A stretch of 64,000 bases of DNA from Charina bottae (taxonomy: Eukaryota > Chordata > Lepidosauria > Squamata > Charinaidae), in contig JALMGJ010000006.1 in the NCBI GenBank assembly GCA_023362775.1, positions 52,629,501 to 52,693,500 on the forward strand. Direction: 5' to 3'. The notes below the pieces were generated by a model. That model searched no databases. It was not told the DNA's origin and saw nothing but the letters and a program-made list of their open reading frames with translations. Positions 10,206 through 21,574 of the stretch are shown one piece after another; positions within the stretch are counted from its first letter, which is position 1; each line of letters starts with the position of its first letter. A program made the translations under genes and the position numbers.

Positions 10206-10857
10206 TCCACATAGCAAAATGAATGTAATTATGATAGAGTTAAGGTTATGTTACAGTGAGGGCATTATATAAAATTATGTCAGGATGAGTACAAGGGCAT
10301 TTGTTTAAAATTTATGTGGAAATAATATTAAGGTACGATTGTATTGTATAGTTAGTGGTTGTCTTAGATTAATGTTTTGGTTCAGAGTTTTTTCTTGGGT
10401 TTGGTTTGCTCTATAGTTTGTATTGGCAATTGCAAAGTTTGGATTAGAGTTATGTTTTATTGAGGATTCTGGTTTAAAGTAATGTCAGGAAGGGTATTAG
10501 GGTACTATTTTATATTTAGTGCTCACATTATATATATATTTTTGGTTTAGAGTCATTCCTGGTTTTGTTTTTGCTATATTTTGTATTGGTGACATGGTAA
10601 ACTTAGGTTAAATTTCATTGAGTTCCAATCGAAGAGAACATTTGTAGCTCAGGGTAGAACTGTGGAGTCCATGGTTCTCTCTGAGCCTTGTTGTTTTCTT
10701 GCAGACATTTCATTGCCAGGCTAGGTAACATCTTCAGTGCGAAAAGGGAGTGGAACTTGCTCTCTGTTTATATACACTGGCTTGTCCTGCCTGTGTTGGT
10801 GGGGGTGTTGTACTCTCCTTGGTAGTACCTTGATTGGGCTGTTGTTTGCTGCTTGGT

Positions 10858-11254
10858 TGATTGATTACTATGTAGGACAGACTGGCAGAAGACTAGCAGA
10901 ACGCATCCATGAACACCAGCTAGCAGTCAGAAGACATGATGAAAACTCCTTAATCTCACAACACATGGACAGACTTAACCATACTTTCAACTGGGAAACT
11001 GTGAGCATCTTAAACCAAGCCAAATCCAAAAATGCTAGAGAATTCCTGGAAGCTTGGCACTCAGACAAAGCAGCCATCAACAGACACATAGAGGTAAACA
11101 ACATTTACATACCATTCATAAAAGACAATAGAAAAGCCAGGAGACCAGAACACCTCTTTGCCAGCAATCAACAAGATAGGCAAAGATTAACAGCAAGATT
11201 AGCACCAGAGGAGCAATCATACAACACAATAGACTATAGATTAATAGACTATTA
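10858..11254 (+). pseudogene. PLE GIY-YIG endonuclease, C-terminal part
   Basis: The reading frame contains YVGQTGRRLAERIHEH, the second half of a GIY-YIG endonuclease, with a likely catalytic Arg in the RRLAER segment. It continues with SLISQHMDRLNHTFNW and EFLEAWHS, where the Glu of the EAW segment fits the metal-binding residue of the family. In an intact PLE this nuclease follows the RT in one protein and nicks the target. Here the RT and the GIY half are lost. Codons upstream of about 10,858 in the open frame are merely translated inverted arm, so the visible ATG at 10,737 is not a real start. Confidence 0.8.
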
Positions 11255-11393
11255 ATCAAGGAACTATTAACTTAGTCAATCAACCAAGCAGCAAACAACA
11301 ACCCAATCAAGGTACTACCAAGGAGAGTACAACACCCCACCAACACAGGCAGGACAAGCCAGGGTATATAAACAGAGAGCAAGTTCCACTCCC

Positions 11394-11442
11394 TTTTCGC
11401 ACTGAAGATGTTGCCTAGCCTGGCAATGAAACGTCTGCAAGA
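11394..11442 (+). ncRNA. Hammerhead-ribozyme-like core in PLE terminal repeat
   Basis: CTGAAGA (11,402-11,408) fits the hammerhead CUGANGA box. TTGCC and GGCAA can then form stem II around a 6-base loop, followed by GAAA (11,428-11,431) and CGTC (cleavage site expected after the C). GCA before the first box can pair with TGC after GTC (stem I). One extra U sits between the first box and stem II, and stem III would be minimal, so activity is uncertain. Hammerhead motifs are known from Penelope-like elements. The inverted arm carries the same core at 10,731 (minus strand). Confidence 0.45.
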
Positions 11443-12103
11443 AAACAAGGCTCAGAGAGCACCATGGACTCCACAGTTCATTGAGTTCATTGGTTAAAAT
11501 CAGCATGAGAATGAAAATTGGGATACAGTTTTATGGTTAATAGATGTCTGCCTTTGTTTCTGAATTTGTTCTGAAGTTTGGTTTGCCCTATAATTTGAAA
11601 TGCAGATATTTGAAGTTATGGTTATTGCTCTATGTCATTGAGGACACTGCTTAAAACCAATGTCAGGGGCTGTAGAACAGTACAACTGAATAGTTAGTGG
11701 ATGTCTTAAATTTATAATTTGGTTCAGAGTTTGTTCTAGGGTTTCTTTAATTTAATTGAGGACTTTAGTTAAACCCAGTGTCAGAATGAGTATTGACATA
11801 GGATATTATGGTTGGTGATCATTTTAGTCGTCTCTTTTGCTTCAGAGTTCGCCCTGAAGTCTAGTTTGCCCTATAATTTGCATGGGCAACATGGGGCAGT
11901 TAGGGGGCGGGTTCCACTTGATTGAGAACCATAATTAATAATAATGTCAGCAGGAGGATTGGAGTGTGAATTTATTGGTATTGATACTCTTAGATAGGCT
12001 CTTCAATCTAGTGCTTCTTTGGGGTTTTATTGCCCCACCATTTATGTTAGGGCTAAATTTCACTGACGGTAAGCACTGAAATTAAGGTCAGAATTCAAGC
12101 AGG

Positions 12104-12300
12104 AATGGTTATTTATTTATTTAATTTATTTAATTTATTTAATTTATTTAATTTATTTAATTTATTTAATTTGTTTATTTAATTTGTTTATTTAATTTGT
12201 TTATTTGATTTATCACCGTCCAACTCCCTCACAGGGACTCTTATGTACAACATATCACACAGCAGGGCAAATTAAGACACTTAAAAGAGGGTTGAAGAAA
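12104..12300 (-). repeat. AT-rich tandem repeat joined to an L2-type tail
   Basis: About 12 copies of a TTTAATTTAT-like unit (12,109-12,210) run into ATCACCGTCCAACTCCCTC, a diverged form of the L2 3'-end signature in reverse. The simple repeat probably grew from the LINE's own AAAT tail. Confidence 0.5.
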
Positions 12301-12404
12301 AAGATAAATTGTTTAAAAATAATTAGAATAATTTAAATAGATAAGAGCAATAATTGCAGAAGTTTTAAGCACAGTATAAAATATTCAAGTAGCAGTTAGT
12401 GATC

Positions 12405-12588
12405 GGGGAAAGAAAAGAAAAGAAAAGAAAAGAAAAGAAAAGAAAAGAAAAGAAAAGAAAAGAAAAGAGGAAAGGAAAGGAAAGGAAAGGAAAGGAAAGG
12501 AAAGGAAAGGAAAGGAAAGGAAAGGAAAGGAAAGGAAAGGAAAGGAAAGGAAAGGAAAGGAAAGGAAAGGAAAGGAGGGGAAAAAGAA
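12405..12588 (+). repeat. 184-nt uninterrupted purine tract
   Basis: (AAAAG)n to about 12,470, then (GGAAA)n to about 12,575, with no pyrimidine from 12,405 to 12,588 on the plus strand. The abrupt switch of repeat unit is visible near 12,468. The reading frames through it are artefacts. Confidence 0.95.
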
Positions 12589-12929
12589 CAAAAGAGAGGG
12601 GGCCACTTGAATGCTCTTCCTATAGATACAACTTTTTATTTTTTCTGTCTTTTTACAAAAAATAAAATAACTCAGGGTGAATTGTTTATGGTGGGTTGGC
12701 CAGCAGAATTTCCCACAGATTGCTCTAAGGTGACTATAGTTGAAAAATGGGTAGCCTAATGGGCTGTGCCCCTCATTGAGACCAATAATCCCTATTTGGA
12801 CAATTAGCAGAATTTCATTTTAGAGCTACCTCTGATGATTGGCTAGGAGAGCAATAGCAAATTGGGAGATTCACCAGCTGAAACAAGGCAACAGTAGAGT
12901 TTGTGAATATGTATTGAGTTTTCAATTAT

Positions 12930-14582
12930 TTGCTCAAGATGTGGGTGGAATGATCTGATTCTAATTGACCAATTTCAATCAGAAAAGGGCTTGTTCTTTC
13001 TTTAACTTCAGGTTTAAAAATACAACTCTCAGCTGTTATAGACTCAGGTGCCACAGCCAATTTCATAGGTGAGACTACAGTTTGAAAATTTAGATTGCCC
13101 ACACAGTTGTTAGAGAAACCTATGCTTGTGGAAGTGATTGATGGTCAAGTGCTCCAAGATGGCACTATTCTGCAGTGCACAACACTTTTGCTACCAACAA
13201 TAAATGGTCATATAGAATTCTTGCTACTCTATGTCATAGCTTCCTTACATCTTCCCATTGTGCTAGATATTGATTGGCTGCAAAACCATAATCCAGATGT
13301 CCACTGGGAGCAAGAAACTATTTCCTTTCCATCTTAAGGATGTCAACAGCACTGTTGGCAAGCTTCCGCTCTCATCTTTTTGCTTCTCCAACTCAGTGCT
13401 CTATATCCCCTTCCTTGCCTGAAAAGTAAAGTACTGCTTTCTTGGGGGAGGAGGAAGCATTGCCTCCTAATTGGATATGTGACTGTACCATCAACTTGAA
13501 GCCGGGAGCCTGGACAATACCCCATATCTACTCAGGAGTTATCCGCTTACAAAAAATTTATGGATGACTATTTGAGGAAAGGATTTGTTCATCCTTCTAC
13601 ATCTCCAGTCTCTGCACCTATATTTTCATCCCTAAAAAGGATTATTCTTTTAGGACTATGATGATTATAGACATCTGAACAGTGTGACCATTACAGATCA
13701 CTACCCATTGCTTCTTATTTTAGATCTCCAGGGCTGCCTTTAGAAGGCACAGATCAGAATAAAAGTGGGCCATGAATACTTAGCTGCCTTTGATATCAGA
13801 TATAGCAAATTTGAAAACATATTATTGCCCTGTAGTTTGGTTAATTGTCCCACAGTTTTCTAGAGATTCATGAATGAAAAAAAATCTGATTTTTTACATA
13901 AATATGTAGTGGTGTACTTGGATGACATACTGATTTTTTTTTCCAGAAGACCTATCTTTGCACCTGTCTCATGTTAAAAGTATCTTGGAGTGACTCCATA
14001 GGCACAAGCTTTTTGCTAGGTTGGAGAAATGTGTGTTTGATCTTCCCCTATTGGATTCTTTGGGTTATCAAATCTCTACAGAAGGAATAAAAATAGATCC
14101 TGCAAAAGTATAGTCCATACTGTCATGCAGGCACCTAGAAATGTGAAGGATGTTCAGTATTTCCTGGGCTTTGCAAATTTTTATAGAAAATTCTTCCTAG
14201 TTTTACAGAGCACACAAGACCACTTTCTCAATGTTTAAAGAAAGGACCTAAGTTCAAATGGTCTTCTAAAGAGCAAGCAGTGTTTCAGGAACTGCAAATC
14301 TTTTTTCTCTTCTCAACCAGTGCTCAAACATCCAGACTGTTCCCATCCCTTTGTGATACAAACAGATGCCTCAGATTCACCATTCTCCTTCAGGCATCAA
14401 AAGAAGGTGGAAAAGTTCTCCTGCTGTGTGCATTCTATTCCAGATTGCTTCTCCCATCTGAAAGGAACTATTATATTTTCAATAAGGAGTTGCTTGCAAT
14501 AACAGCAGTGTTCCAGCATTGGAGGCATTTTGTAGAAGGAACAATCCACCCTATACAGCCCAATTTTATTGTGCCTTGTACA
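12930..14582 (+). pseudogene. Ty3/gypsy retrotransposon pol, decayed
   Basis: Fragments follow gypsy order in shifting frames. An aspartic protease piece comes first (VIDSGATANFIG near 13,030; LPIVLDIDWLQNHNP near 13,250). Next is the RT start (ALPPNW ... INLKPGA, about 13,460), then the RT active site YLDDIL (about 13,917-13,934), the RT/RNase H linker (FLGFANFYRKF, about 14,160) and RNase H (FVIQTDASDS near 14,350; ELLAIT near 14,485). Stops and frameshifts break it throughout. No LTRs or integrase are visible, and it ends at a SINE at 14,583. The style resembles sushi/Mar-type gypsy elements, but that is a weak call. Confidence 0.8.
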
Positions 14583-14777
14583 ATGGATTTTTTTTTTCAT
14601 CCAGTTGTGTCCAATTCTCAGAGACTGCCTGGACAAGTCCCTGCAGTTGTCTTGGCAAGATTTCAGAAGTGGTTTACCATTGCCTGCTTCCCAGGGCTGA
14701 GAGAGAGACCAGCCCAAGGTCACCAAGTTGGCTTTGTGCCTAAGGCAGGACTAGAACTCATGGTCTCCCGGTTTCTA
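14583..14777 (-). mobile_element. SINE family A, inserted in the gypsy relic
   Basis: A T-run (A tail of the reversed SINE) is followed by CCAGTTGTGTCCAATTCTC and GACTGCCTGGACAAG (tail), CAAGGTCACCAAG, and the box B region ACTAGAACTCATGGTCTC. The tRNA head is cut after GGTTTCTA, so it is 5'-truncated. Confidence 0.75.
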
Positions 14778-14789
14778 AATTAGATTCAA

Positions 14790-15058
14790 CAGTATAGAAC
14801 AAAGACACCTGTTATCAGCAACAAGAACTAAAAGGTGGAATCAGGATGTAAATGTCATTTGCAGGAAGATTTGTCAAGGCCTCAACCATTAGAAAAATAA
14901 ATATGATGTACCTACATACATACAAACATTTCTATCACACTATTCCTTTCTGAGGTAAACAGTGTTATCAAAGTACAGAAAAAAGGTAAGTAGGAAATAA
15001 ATCAGAATGATAATAAAATAAAACAAAATAATAAAATAAAAGCAGAATTCCAACATTA
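14790..15058. other. Unassigned AT-rich DNA
   Basis: No coding signal. An A-rich AATAAAATAAAAC stretch lies at about 15,009-15,045. Confidence 0.4.
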
Positions 15059-15494
15059 CAAGTGGTCCTCGATAACGACCACTCATTCAGTGACCATTCA
15101 AACTTACAATGGTGTTCAACAAGTGGTAGTTATGACCGGTCCACATACATCGGTCACAGCATCCCCGCGGCCACATGATTGTAATCCAGGCACTTGGTGA
15201 CTGGCTCGTAATTATGACATTGCAGCATCCTGCAGTCACATGATCACCATTTGCAACCTTCTTTGCCAGGTTCCTACAAGCAAAGTCAATGGGGAAGCCA
15301 GCAGGAGGTTGCAAATGATGACCATGTGATGTCCTTGCTTAACAACCCACCGTAATTCACTTAATGATGGCAACCAGAAGTGTCAGAATTTCCATCTCTA
15401 AGTGGCATGGTCACATGACATCACACTTTACGATCGTGTCACTTTATAATGGAAATTATGGACCTAATTACCATCATTAAGTGAGGACTACCTG
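15059..15494 (+). mobile_element. MITE with TIR and TA target (Tc1/mariner-like), copy 1
   Basis: 436 bp flanked by TA on both sides. The left end CAAGTGGTCCTCG mirrors the right end GAGGACTACCTG. The body contains short repeats of TCACATGA and TTAAGTGA. A second member lies at 41,805-42,200. No transposase is encoded. Confidence 0.6.
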
Positions 15495-15740
15495 TATTCA
15501 CTACATCTCTCCATACCTTTCTACACTGGCAAACCAACCTTGTGTCCACCTAGTGATTCATATGACATGATTATGACAACATAAAAGATCTTTTCATCTA
15601 GAGGCTGGCTTTGGAGCTTCCATAGCAACTAATTCTGTTCTCTTATGACATACATGAAAGAGAAATATTCAAATTAAAATAGTGAAATGGAAAGATAATT
15701 CTCCATCAATACCCACTTGCCTCTTAACTACTGTATAGAC

Positions 15741-16002
15741 AAGAGCTTTCCAAACTGTGTGTCGCGACACAAAAGTGTGTCGCCACACACAGTCTGGTGT
15801 GTCGCCACACAACCCGGAAGCGCTGATCATCATCAGTGCTTCCGGGTTTTCCCGCGGTGACACACCAACTGCAGCACGCAAAACCCGAAAGCAGCAGCAG
15901 CGCTTCCGGGTTTTTGCGCGCTGCCGCACTTCCGGGTTTTCCCGCGGTGACACACCAATGCCGGTTGGTGTGTCGCCGCGGGAAAAACTTTGGAAAGCCC
16001 TG
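15741..16002 (+). mobile_element. hAT MITE with ETS-like motif array, copy 1
   Basis: 262 bp between perfect 8-bp duplications GTATAGAC (15,733-15,740 and 16,003-16,010). The termini AAGAGCTTTCCAAAC and GTTTGGAAAGCCCTG-like are inverted repeats (canonical CAG start mutated). The interior is GC-rich and built from alternating orientations of ACCCGGAAGCGC. Sisters are at 42,655 and 53,636. Confidence 0.85.
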
Positions 16003-16010
16003 GTATAGAC

Positions 16011-16639
16011 ATATTCAAGTTGTTTCCTTGGCAATAATACAGACATAGTTGGGGGATTTTTTTAAAAAAAATAGGATTGGACTTGGATGGGAAACCACAA
16101 GGAAATCCACAGCTATAGGCTAGGCTGAGGTATCAAAAAAAATAGCCTGGAATAAGCCAATAGCAAATGACACATTGTTGTGAGAAAACAGCATTATGTG
16201 TCACTAGGAGTCAAGTTCAGCTCAAGGGAGTCTTTATCATTACTAGAATAAAACTCCACTAGATAGGAATGTCATCTAGATATATGAGCACAAATGTCCT
16301 ATAAATGAAATATGTACATATTATCATTTACTGAATTTATTAGTACACTATGGCTTCAACTGACTAGGCTGTTTCCAATAATATAAAATTAACACAAACA
16401 ACAAGAAACAAACAAAATCTTGTTATTCATCACCATTATGTTCTAATGCCCCGTGAAGAGCACTATTTTAAGGCCTTTTTAAATTATGCAAGTAGGCACA
16501 CCCAAACCTCTGGAGTGAGGCTGTTTGTTAAGATGGGAGCCACCACAGAAAAGCATTACCTTCAGGCTTCCATCCACCTCAGCTACCAACTGTGGGGTCC
16601 ACTAAGCTGTCCCATCTGGGAGTGTGCTGGTCAGTAGGT
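16011..16639. other. Unassigned non-coding DNA
   Basis: No repeat ends or coding signal recognised. Confidence 0.4.
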
Positions 16640-17330
16640 TCCATCTGGAAAAGGCAGTCCTGAAGATATCTAGAATGGGAGTTTCATATCATGCAGGCCT
16701 TCATAGATCCCAGACAGTGGGTCAACGCTTCCTCTGGTCTGCCCTGGGGTATACAGCTGAGTATCATCAGCATATTGATCATACTTCACCCTGAACTGAT
16801 GGATGATGTTTTCCAGCAGATATAGATATATATATACTAAAGTACAAAGAGGAGACAAGCAAACCCCATGACACCCCCCTCAAGGAAGTCCCAGTCAAAC
16901 CGTTCATCCTTTACCAACACCAACTGTAATCACCTAGTTAAGAAGGAGCAGAATCACTGCAAAACAGTGCCCTTGATTCATGACCCTCTTAGGCTGATCA
17001 GAAGGATCTTATTGTCAATGGTACTAACTGCTACTGAGAAATCCAAAAACACTAGGAGGGACTCATTCCTGCCATCCATGTCAAGAGTCATTCACCAGAG
17101 TGTCCAATGTCATTTCTATCCCATGACTGTGCCTGAGTCCTGACTGAAAAGGATCAAAGTAAACCATTTCCTCTGGGTGTAACTAAAGCCCCATCACCTT
17201 CTCAGCAATCTTACCAAAAATGGAAGTTTGGAGACAGGACAACAGTAGTCTAAAACAGCTGGATCCAAGGAAGGTTCTTAAGGAGGGGCCACACTACCAT
17301 CTCTATTTAGGGGTGGAAACCTCTGGTTGA
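16640..17330 (-). mobile_element. Degenerate LINE-like repeat fragment
   Basis: The minus strand reads QYADDTQLYTP (about 16,750-16,785), the active-site neighbourhood of an L2/CR1-type reverse transcriptase. The remainder (for example CACTGCAAAACAGTGCCC near 16,953) looks like an old interspersed reptile repeat. Frames are broken and the family is not certain. Confidence 0.4.
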
Positions 17331-18982
17331 CACAAACATTTACAAAAACAAAATTGACATTGAAACTCTATTGAATTGGAAAACTTTCCTCAGCAAATAA
17401 GTTAGAAGTGAAATGGAAGAAGTGAGTCATATTTTAAGAGCCCCAGCTAGATGAGAGAGAGAGAGAGAGAGAGAGATTGAGGGGTATCTCAGAGAGCCAG
17501 CTCAGGATTCCAGATTTCCCATCCTTCTCCTACTTGCAATAGAGAAAAGCTGCTTGCAACTGAGAACCAAATCTCCTAGGAGAATTTCTGAACTGAAAAA
17601 CATTTTTTTTAGTTTGCCACATAGGGGTGTATCTGGATTGATTTATTGAGGAATTATGACCCAACTTTTTTGAGGCACATTCCTTCATGATTAAATAAAG
17701 AAAATTTGAGCAAACAAATGAGGAGAGTGAAGGCAGACAGAAAAAAGTTCCCATCATTTTAACCAAAAGGTTAAATGGTATTTTGGCTCAGATGAGACTT
17801 CAGGTGGCTTTGGTAATGGATATGATCATAGCAACTCATAAGCTGTACACATTGCGATTACTTCACCCAAGTCCAGTCCATTCTGGAAATGTGCAACTAT
17901 ATAAAATCAAAGAGATATTCTGCTTTGAAGGAAAATTCTTTGGCTTCTGCCAGATAGTAAAAATGAGTATGTACCCTTAAGGAATTTATTCCTACATGCA
18001 ATCTGACCTAAAATTATCAGAAAATGAGAAAATTGAAGCTAAGAAAAGTCCACTATGATTGTAAACATTTTGTAAACATGATGTTGTTATGGTAATCTTT
18101 TCTCAATGGAAGGACATCCAGGCAACTGCTCAATCTTCTAACCTGCTATACTGGCAAAATAGCAAACAGGAGAAAGGATTGTGTACTTGAAGTCTGTTCA
18201 TTGCAATGGTACATGTCCTGAAAGTAGAAGATGCGACTGCCTCTGAAAAACTATGGAAGTATTCTTATGTATGTTACTGGCTAAAGCAAAGACAAAGGTC
18301 AGCAGAAACTCAGCAATAAAAGCCTCCTTCACAGTAGACTCATGGAATTGCTTTAGAACCATTCACACAACACCAAAGTGTTGGAGTTATAATTTCCAGA
18401 GCTGGGAATCTGGGAACCAAGATGCCAGCACATCTAGTAGATACTATACTTGGGGAAGGCTGACATAACTTTTGCTGTGCTTCCAAGTGGACAGCTTTTA
18501 GCACAGCAGTCAAAAGATGTTATACAATTAAGCTAGTGCTTTCCCTTTTATGAGATATCTGTTTGTTCACTGTGGAGGGGAAAAAAAGACAGACAGTGGG
18601 AGAGTTGCAGTTGGGGGGGATGGTTGTCTGACTGTCTTGTAAAATTTTGTGAAAGAAGCAAGGTAGAAAAACCTCATCTGGATGTCCCTAGGGATTTTAA
18701 ACTCACATGAACACCACATGGGAATGAATCATTCATTCAACTTTTCCAGAACTGAACTGAAGAACAGGATCTGAGAAATATCTTGACTTTTATTAATAGA
18801 TCTATTTGGCATATAACAACATGATTATTCATCAATTACATCTGCAGAAATTTAGGCACCTCAGAATGAAAAGCAACTCCGAAGCAGACTCCTTTTGGTG
18901 CAGTTTTCTTGGATCTTTTCCTTACATTATTCTTGTTCGAGCCATTCTTTGGGAAATTCTCCCCTACTATTTCTTTCATTGT
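17331..18982. other. Unassigned non-coding DNA
   Basis: Contains a short (GA)n run at about 17,452-17,475. No gene or clear repeat is recognised. Confidence 0.45.
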
Positions 18983-18983
18983 A

Positions 18984-19318
18984 GGGGCGTGGTGGCTCAG
19001 CGGGTAAGATGCCAGGCTTGTTGATCGGAAGATTGCAAGTTCGGAGGTTCGAATCCCTAGCCCTGCATGCGGAGTGAGCTCCCGCACTAGCTACAGCTCT
19101 TGCCAACCTAGCAATTCGAAAGCATGCAAATGCAAGTAGATAAATAGGTACCATTTCGGTGGGTAGGTAACAGCGTTCTGCGCGCATCATGCCAGCCACA
19201 TGACCGTGGAAGTGTCTTCAGACAACGCTGGCTCTTTGGCTAACAAACGGAAATGAGCACCGGCCCCTAGAGTCGGACACGACTGCACAAATGTGCAGGG
19301 GGAACCTTTACCTTTACT
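18984..19318 (+). mobile_element. tRNA-derived SINE family B, full length
   Basis: The head GGGGCGTGGTGGCTCAGCGG (box A region) and GGTTCGAATCCC (box B, a perfect tRNA T-loop motif) mark Pol III origin. The body contains GCATGCAAATGCAAGTAGAT and GCACCGGCCCCTAGAGTC, then AGTCGGACACGACTG, and the tail is AACCTTTACCTTTA. Other copies: 31,713, 33,592 and 46,708. Confidence 0.8.
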
Positions 19319-20324
19319 ATTTCTTTCATAGTTGATTTGGGACATTGTGAAATTTAAAAATTGCTCTTAGTTTGGGAATCTTGGTGCTATTGGAGTGCTT
19401 CAACTTGCCACTAGAAAATCTCACCAAGGCCCATAAATGGAGGGGTCCCAACAGACAGTGCTTTCCCCAAATGCCCCCAAACTTGGAAGTGATCCTAGTT
19501 AGCTTCATGATTGGTAACTCACTACAGTAAGCAATTTGTCCTGCATAGTATCATGTAACAATTGCCATCTGTAATGTTGGCTAGGCTAGGCGGGCAGCAA
19601 ACAGGACAATGGCTTCCCCTAATGAGAGGATGGCAGTGATGAGAGACAACACACCCATAGTTCACTAATCTATGGTTTAATCAATTAACTTTCTGGCTTG
19701 GCACAACAAAACACTGAATCATAATCTAATTACCATGGCTAGGTTAGCACAACCCACTAATGTCAAATGGGCTTGGCTACTGTAATATTCAGTGTATAGT
19801 GTAAACACAGCCAACTCAATATCAGGGTAAACAAAACTAAAGTTGTTCTGGCTGTTTTAACAATTAAGGAAATGAAGAACTTTTAAAATTACTCTTTTTT
19901 TGTGGGGCCTAAAGAGGATTTCACAAAAATTGGTGTACATGGGAGTGGCTTGGTTGATGTAATGCAGCTTCCCAATCTGCAAACATTGCCCATCCCTGCT
20001 TAGAGAGGGCCTTTTTGCAAATAACATAGCGTTAATAGCCCTGATGGGAGTCCTCTTGCAGATCTTAATATTCAGACAGATATATAACTGGGAGGAGACT
20101 TCTGGTGAGGACATGGTGAGCTAGATGTTCCTGAAGGAGTGGGGACAACATTACGGCTGAAACGCCAACCAGAGGATGGATCCTGGCCAGCGAAATCTCT
20201 CTGGAGAAAGTAGAGATTGTGGGATTGCCTACATGTATTTTTCTGGCACTTACTTTTTCTTTCTATTCCTTTATTTTTTGTAGTTTTTATCTGTACAACT
20301 GTAATACTTAATAACATTATTTGG
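19319..20324. other. Unassigned non-coding DNA
   Basis: No coding signal. The last 80 bases (T-rich, ending CTGTAATACTTAATAACAT) resemble L1 3' UTR ends and may be a short L1 remnant feeding the following hexamer array. Confidence 0.4.
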
Positions 20325-20467
20325 GAATATCAATATCAATATCAATATCAATATCAATATCAATATTAATATCAATATCAATATCAATATCAATACCAAT
20401 ACCAATACCAATACCAATACCAATACCAATACCAATATCAATATCAATATCAATATCAATATCAATA
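20325..20467 (+). repeat. Hexanucleotide microsatellite (AATATC/AATACC)n
   Basis: About 24 tandem hexamers. A central block of AATACC is embedded between AATATC blocks, so one variant spread inside the array. Confidence 0.95.
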
Positions 20468-21574
20468 ACAGGGAGAGCTGCTCCCCCAAATCATTAGATT
20501 CCCAAATCATTAATGGCGATAAACAATTTTGAAATTCAACTGGTAAAATATAAGCAGCCAGAGAGGATTATTTTTAAGGACCTGTGCTTTGTGGATTCTG
20601 AAAGGAGTTTCAGATAATAGTCTCATATTGCAACTCATGGTAACATAAAGGTAATTGAAAAAAAAATCCACACTTGCCATGTGCCCAGCAGAGATGTCTG
20701 CAAGGCCCAGAGCCCTTTCAAATGAAGCCTGCCTAAGCTATGCTAGGGTTCATTTCTGCCAGACCTGCCTTCTGATTTGCAGACAAACTGGCGGTTTGGT
20801 GGAAATATGTGGAACATGAAAGAGCTCTTTGAAGTGGTTGATGCCGAAAGTATAGTACATTTGGTTGAGAACCCTGAATATTAGGATCCTACAGGAACAC
20901 TTTCTAACTGCTGCATTTTATCTCTGGGTTTTCTTTATTTAATGGCTCAGCTGTAGCAGGGATGAAGGCGATTGCAGCTGCGACTTTTCAGTCTAATAAA
21001 AAAGGTGGGTTAAGATGAGCTGCATGGATGCTTCTGTAAAGTCTCTCACTGATTAGTCAATGGAGTTATTTGCCATCCCTGGACTTCCTAGGTAAGGTGA
21101 TCTGCTTAAAAGGTGGACTGGTAGAATGGTGCAGAATGTAGATATACTTTTCTTGTACCTCACTCTTCATTTCAGCTGCTCAGAACAATAAACAGGTGTT
21201 GGGGGGCAGGGGTCAAAAATGTCAACATGGTGTCTGTGATCACATGACCAAAGCCCCAACTCTGCTTTACACATGCTTACCATCTTGACTTTTTTATCCT
21301 TTCCTGTGGATACCCCTGATTAGTTTAAAACCTGTTTTATTGTCCACACCTGTTTTCTTCTCAAAATGAATTTGTTGAGGTAGGCTAAGGGAAGAAGGCC
21401 TTATAAATTAAAATTATGAACAAACAAACAAACAAGGAGACACATGTTCAAAGGCACCTAGTGGGCTAACTGCTTGAACAACTGAAATAAAATCAACTTT
21501 TAGTGTTGAGATGGGCTAAGGGACATATGAAAGAGGTCAGATTTGTTGGATTTCTATGCTATGGGCAAGAGAAT
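20468..21574. other. Unassigned non-coding DNA
   Basis: No repeat ends or gene motif recognised. A short (AAAC)n run lies at about 21,418-21,435. Confidence 0.4.

Larger units (their letters stand above)
10626..11476 (+). mobile_element. Penelope-like element, truncated, with inverted terminal arms
   Basis: 851 bp between two perfect copies of TTCATTGAGTTC (10,614-10,625 and 11,477-11,488), a 12-bp target duplication. The left arm (about 10,655-10,868) is a near-perfect inverted copy of the right arm (about 11,270-11,476). Between them lies the end of the PLE protein with its endonuclease. Each arm holds a TATA-like TATATAAAC and a CTGAAGA ... GAAAC signature. An inverted 5' arm, a variable target duplication and a GIY-YIG protein are PLE traits. 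The RT domain is missing (5' truncation). Confidence 0.85.
10206..12095 (-). repeat. Degenerate tandem repeat, inverted block
   Basis: From about 10.2 kb the unit appears reverse-complemented: GTTATGTTACAGTGAGGGC, AATGTCAGGATGAGTATTAG-like pieces, AGTGGTTGTCTTAGATT, TTGGTTCAGAGTTTGTTCT and GTTTGCCCTATAATTTG recur to about 12,090. The PLE at 10,626-11,476 sits inside it. Identity between units is low, so the array is old. Confidence 0.6.

Noticed and set aside
12385..12665. Lys/Glu/Arg-rich and Phe/Leu/Ser-rich reading frames
   Set aside because: Translation of the purine microsatellite on either strand.
15669..16048. Protein-coding frames over 15.7-16.0 and 42.7-43.1 kb
   Set aside because: They translate the CCGGAAG repeats of hAT MITEs. 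Related peptides appear on both strands because the units are inverted.
18984..19060. tRNA gene suggested by box A and box B-like motifs
   Set aside because: The motifs belong to the head of SINE family B, repeated at three other places. The anticodon arm and acceptor pairing are not those of a functional tRNA.
20271..20510. Leu/Ile/Val repeat frame on the minus strand that looks like a membrane segment
   Set aside because: Translation of the (AATATC)n microsatellite.
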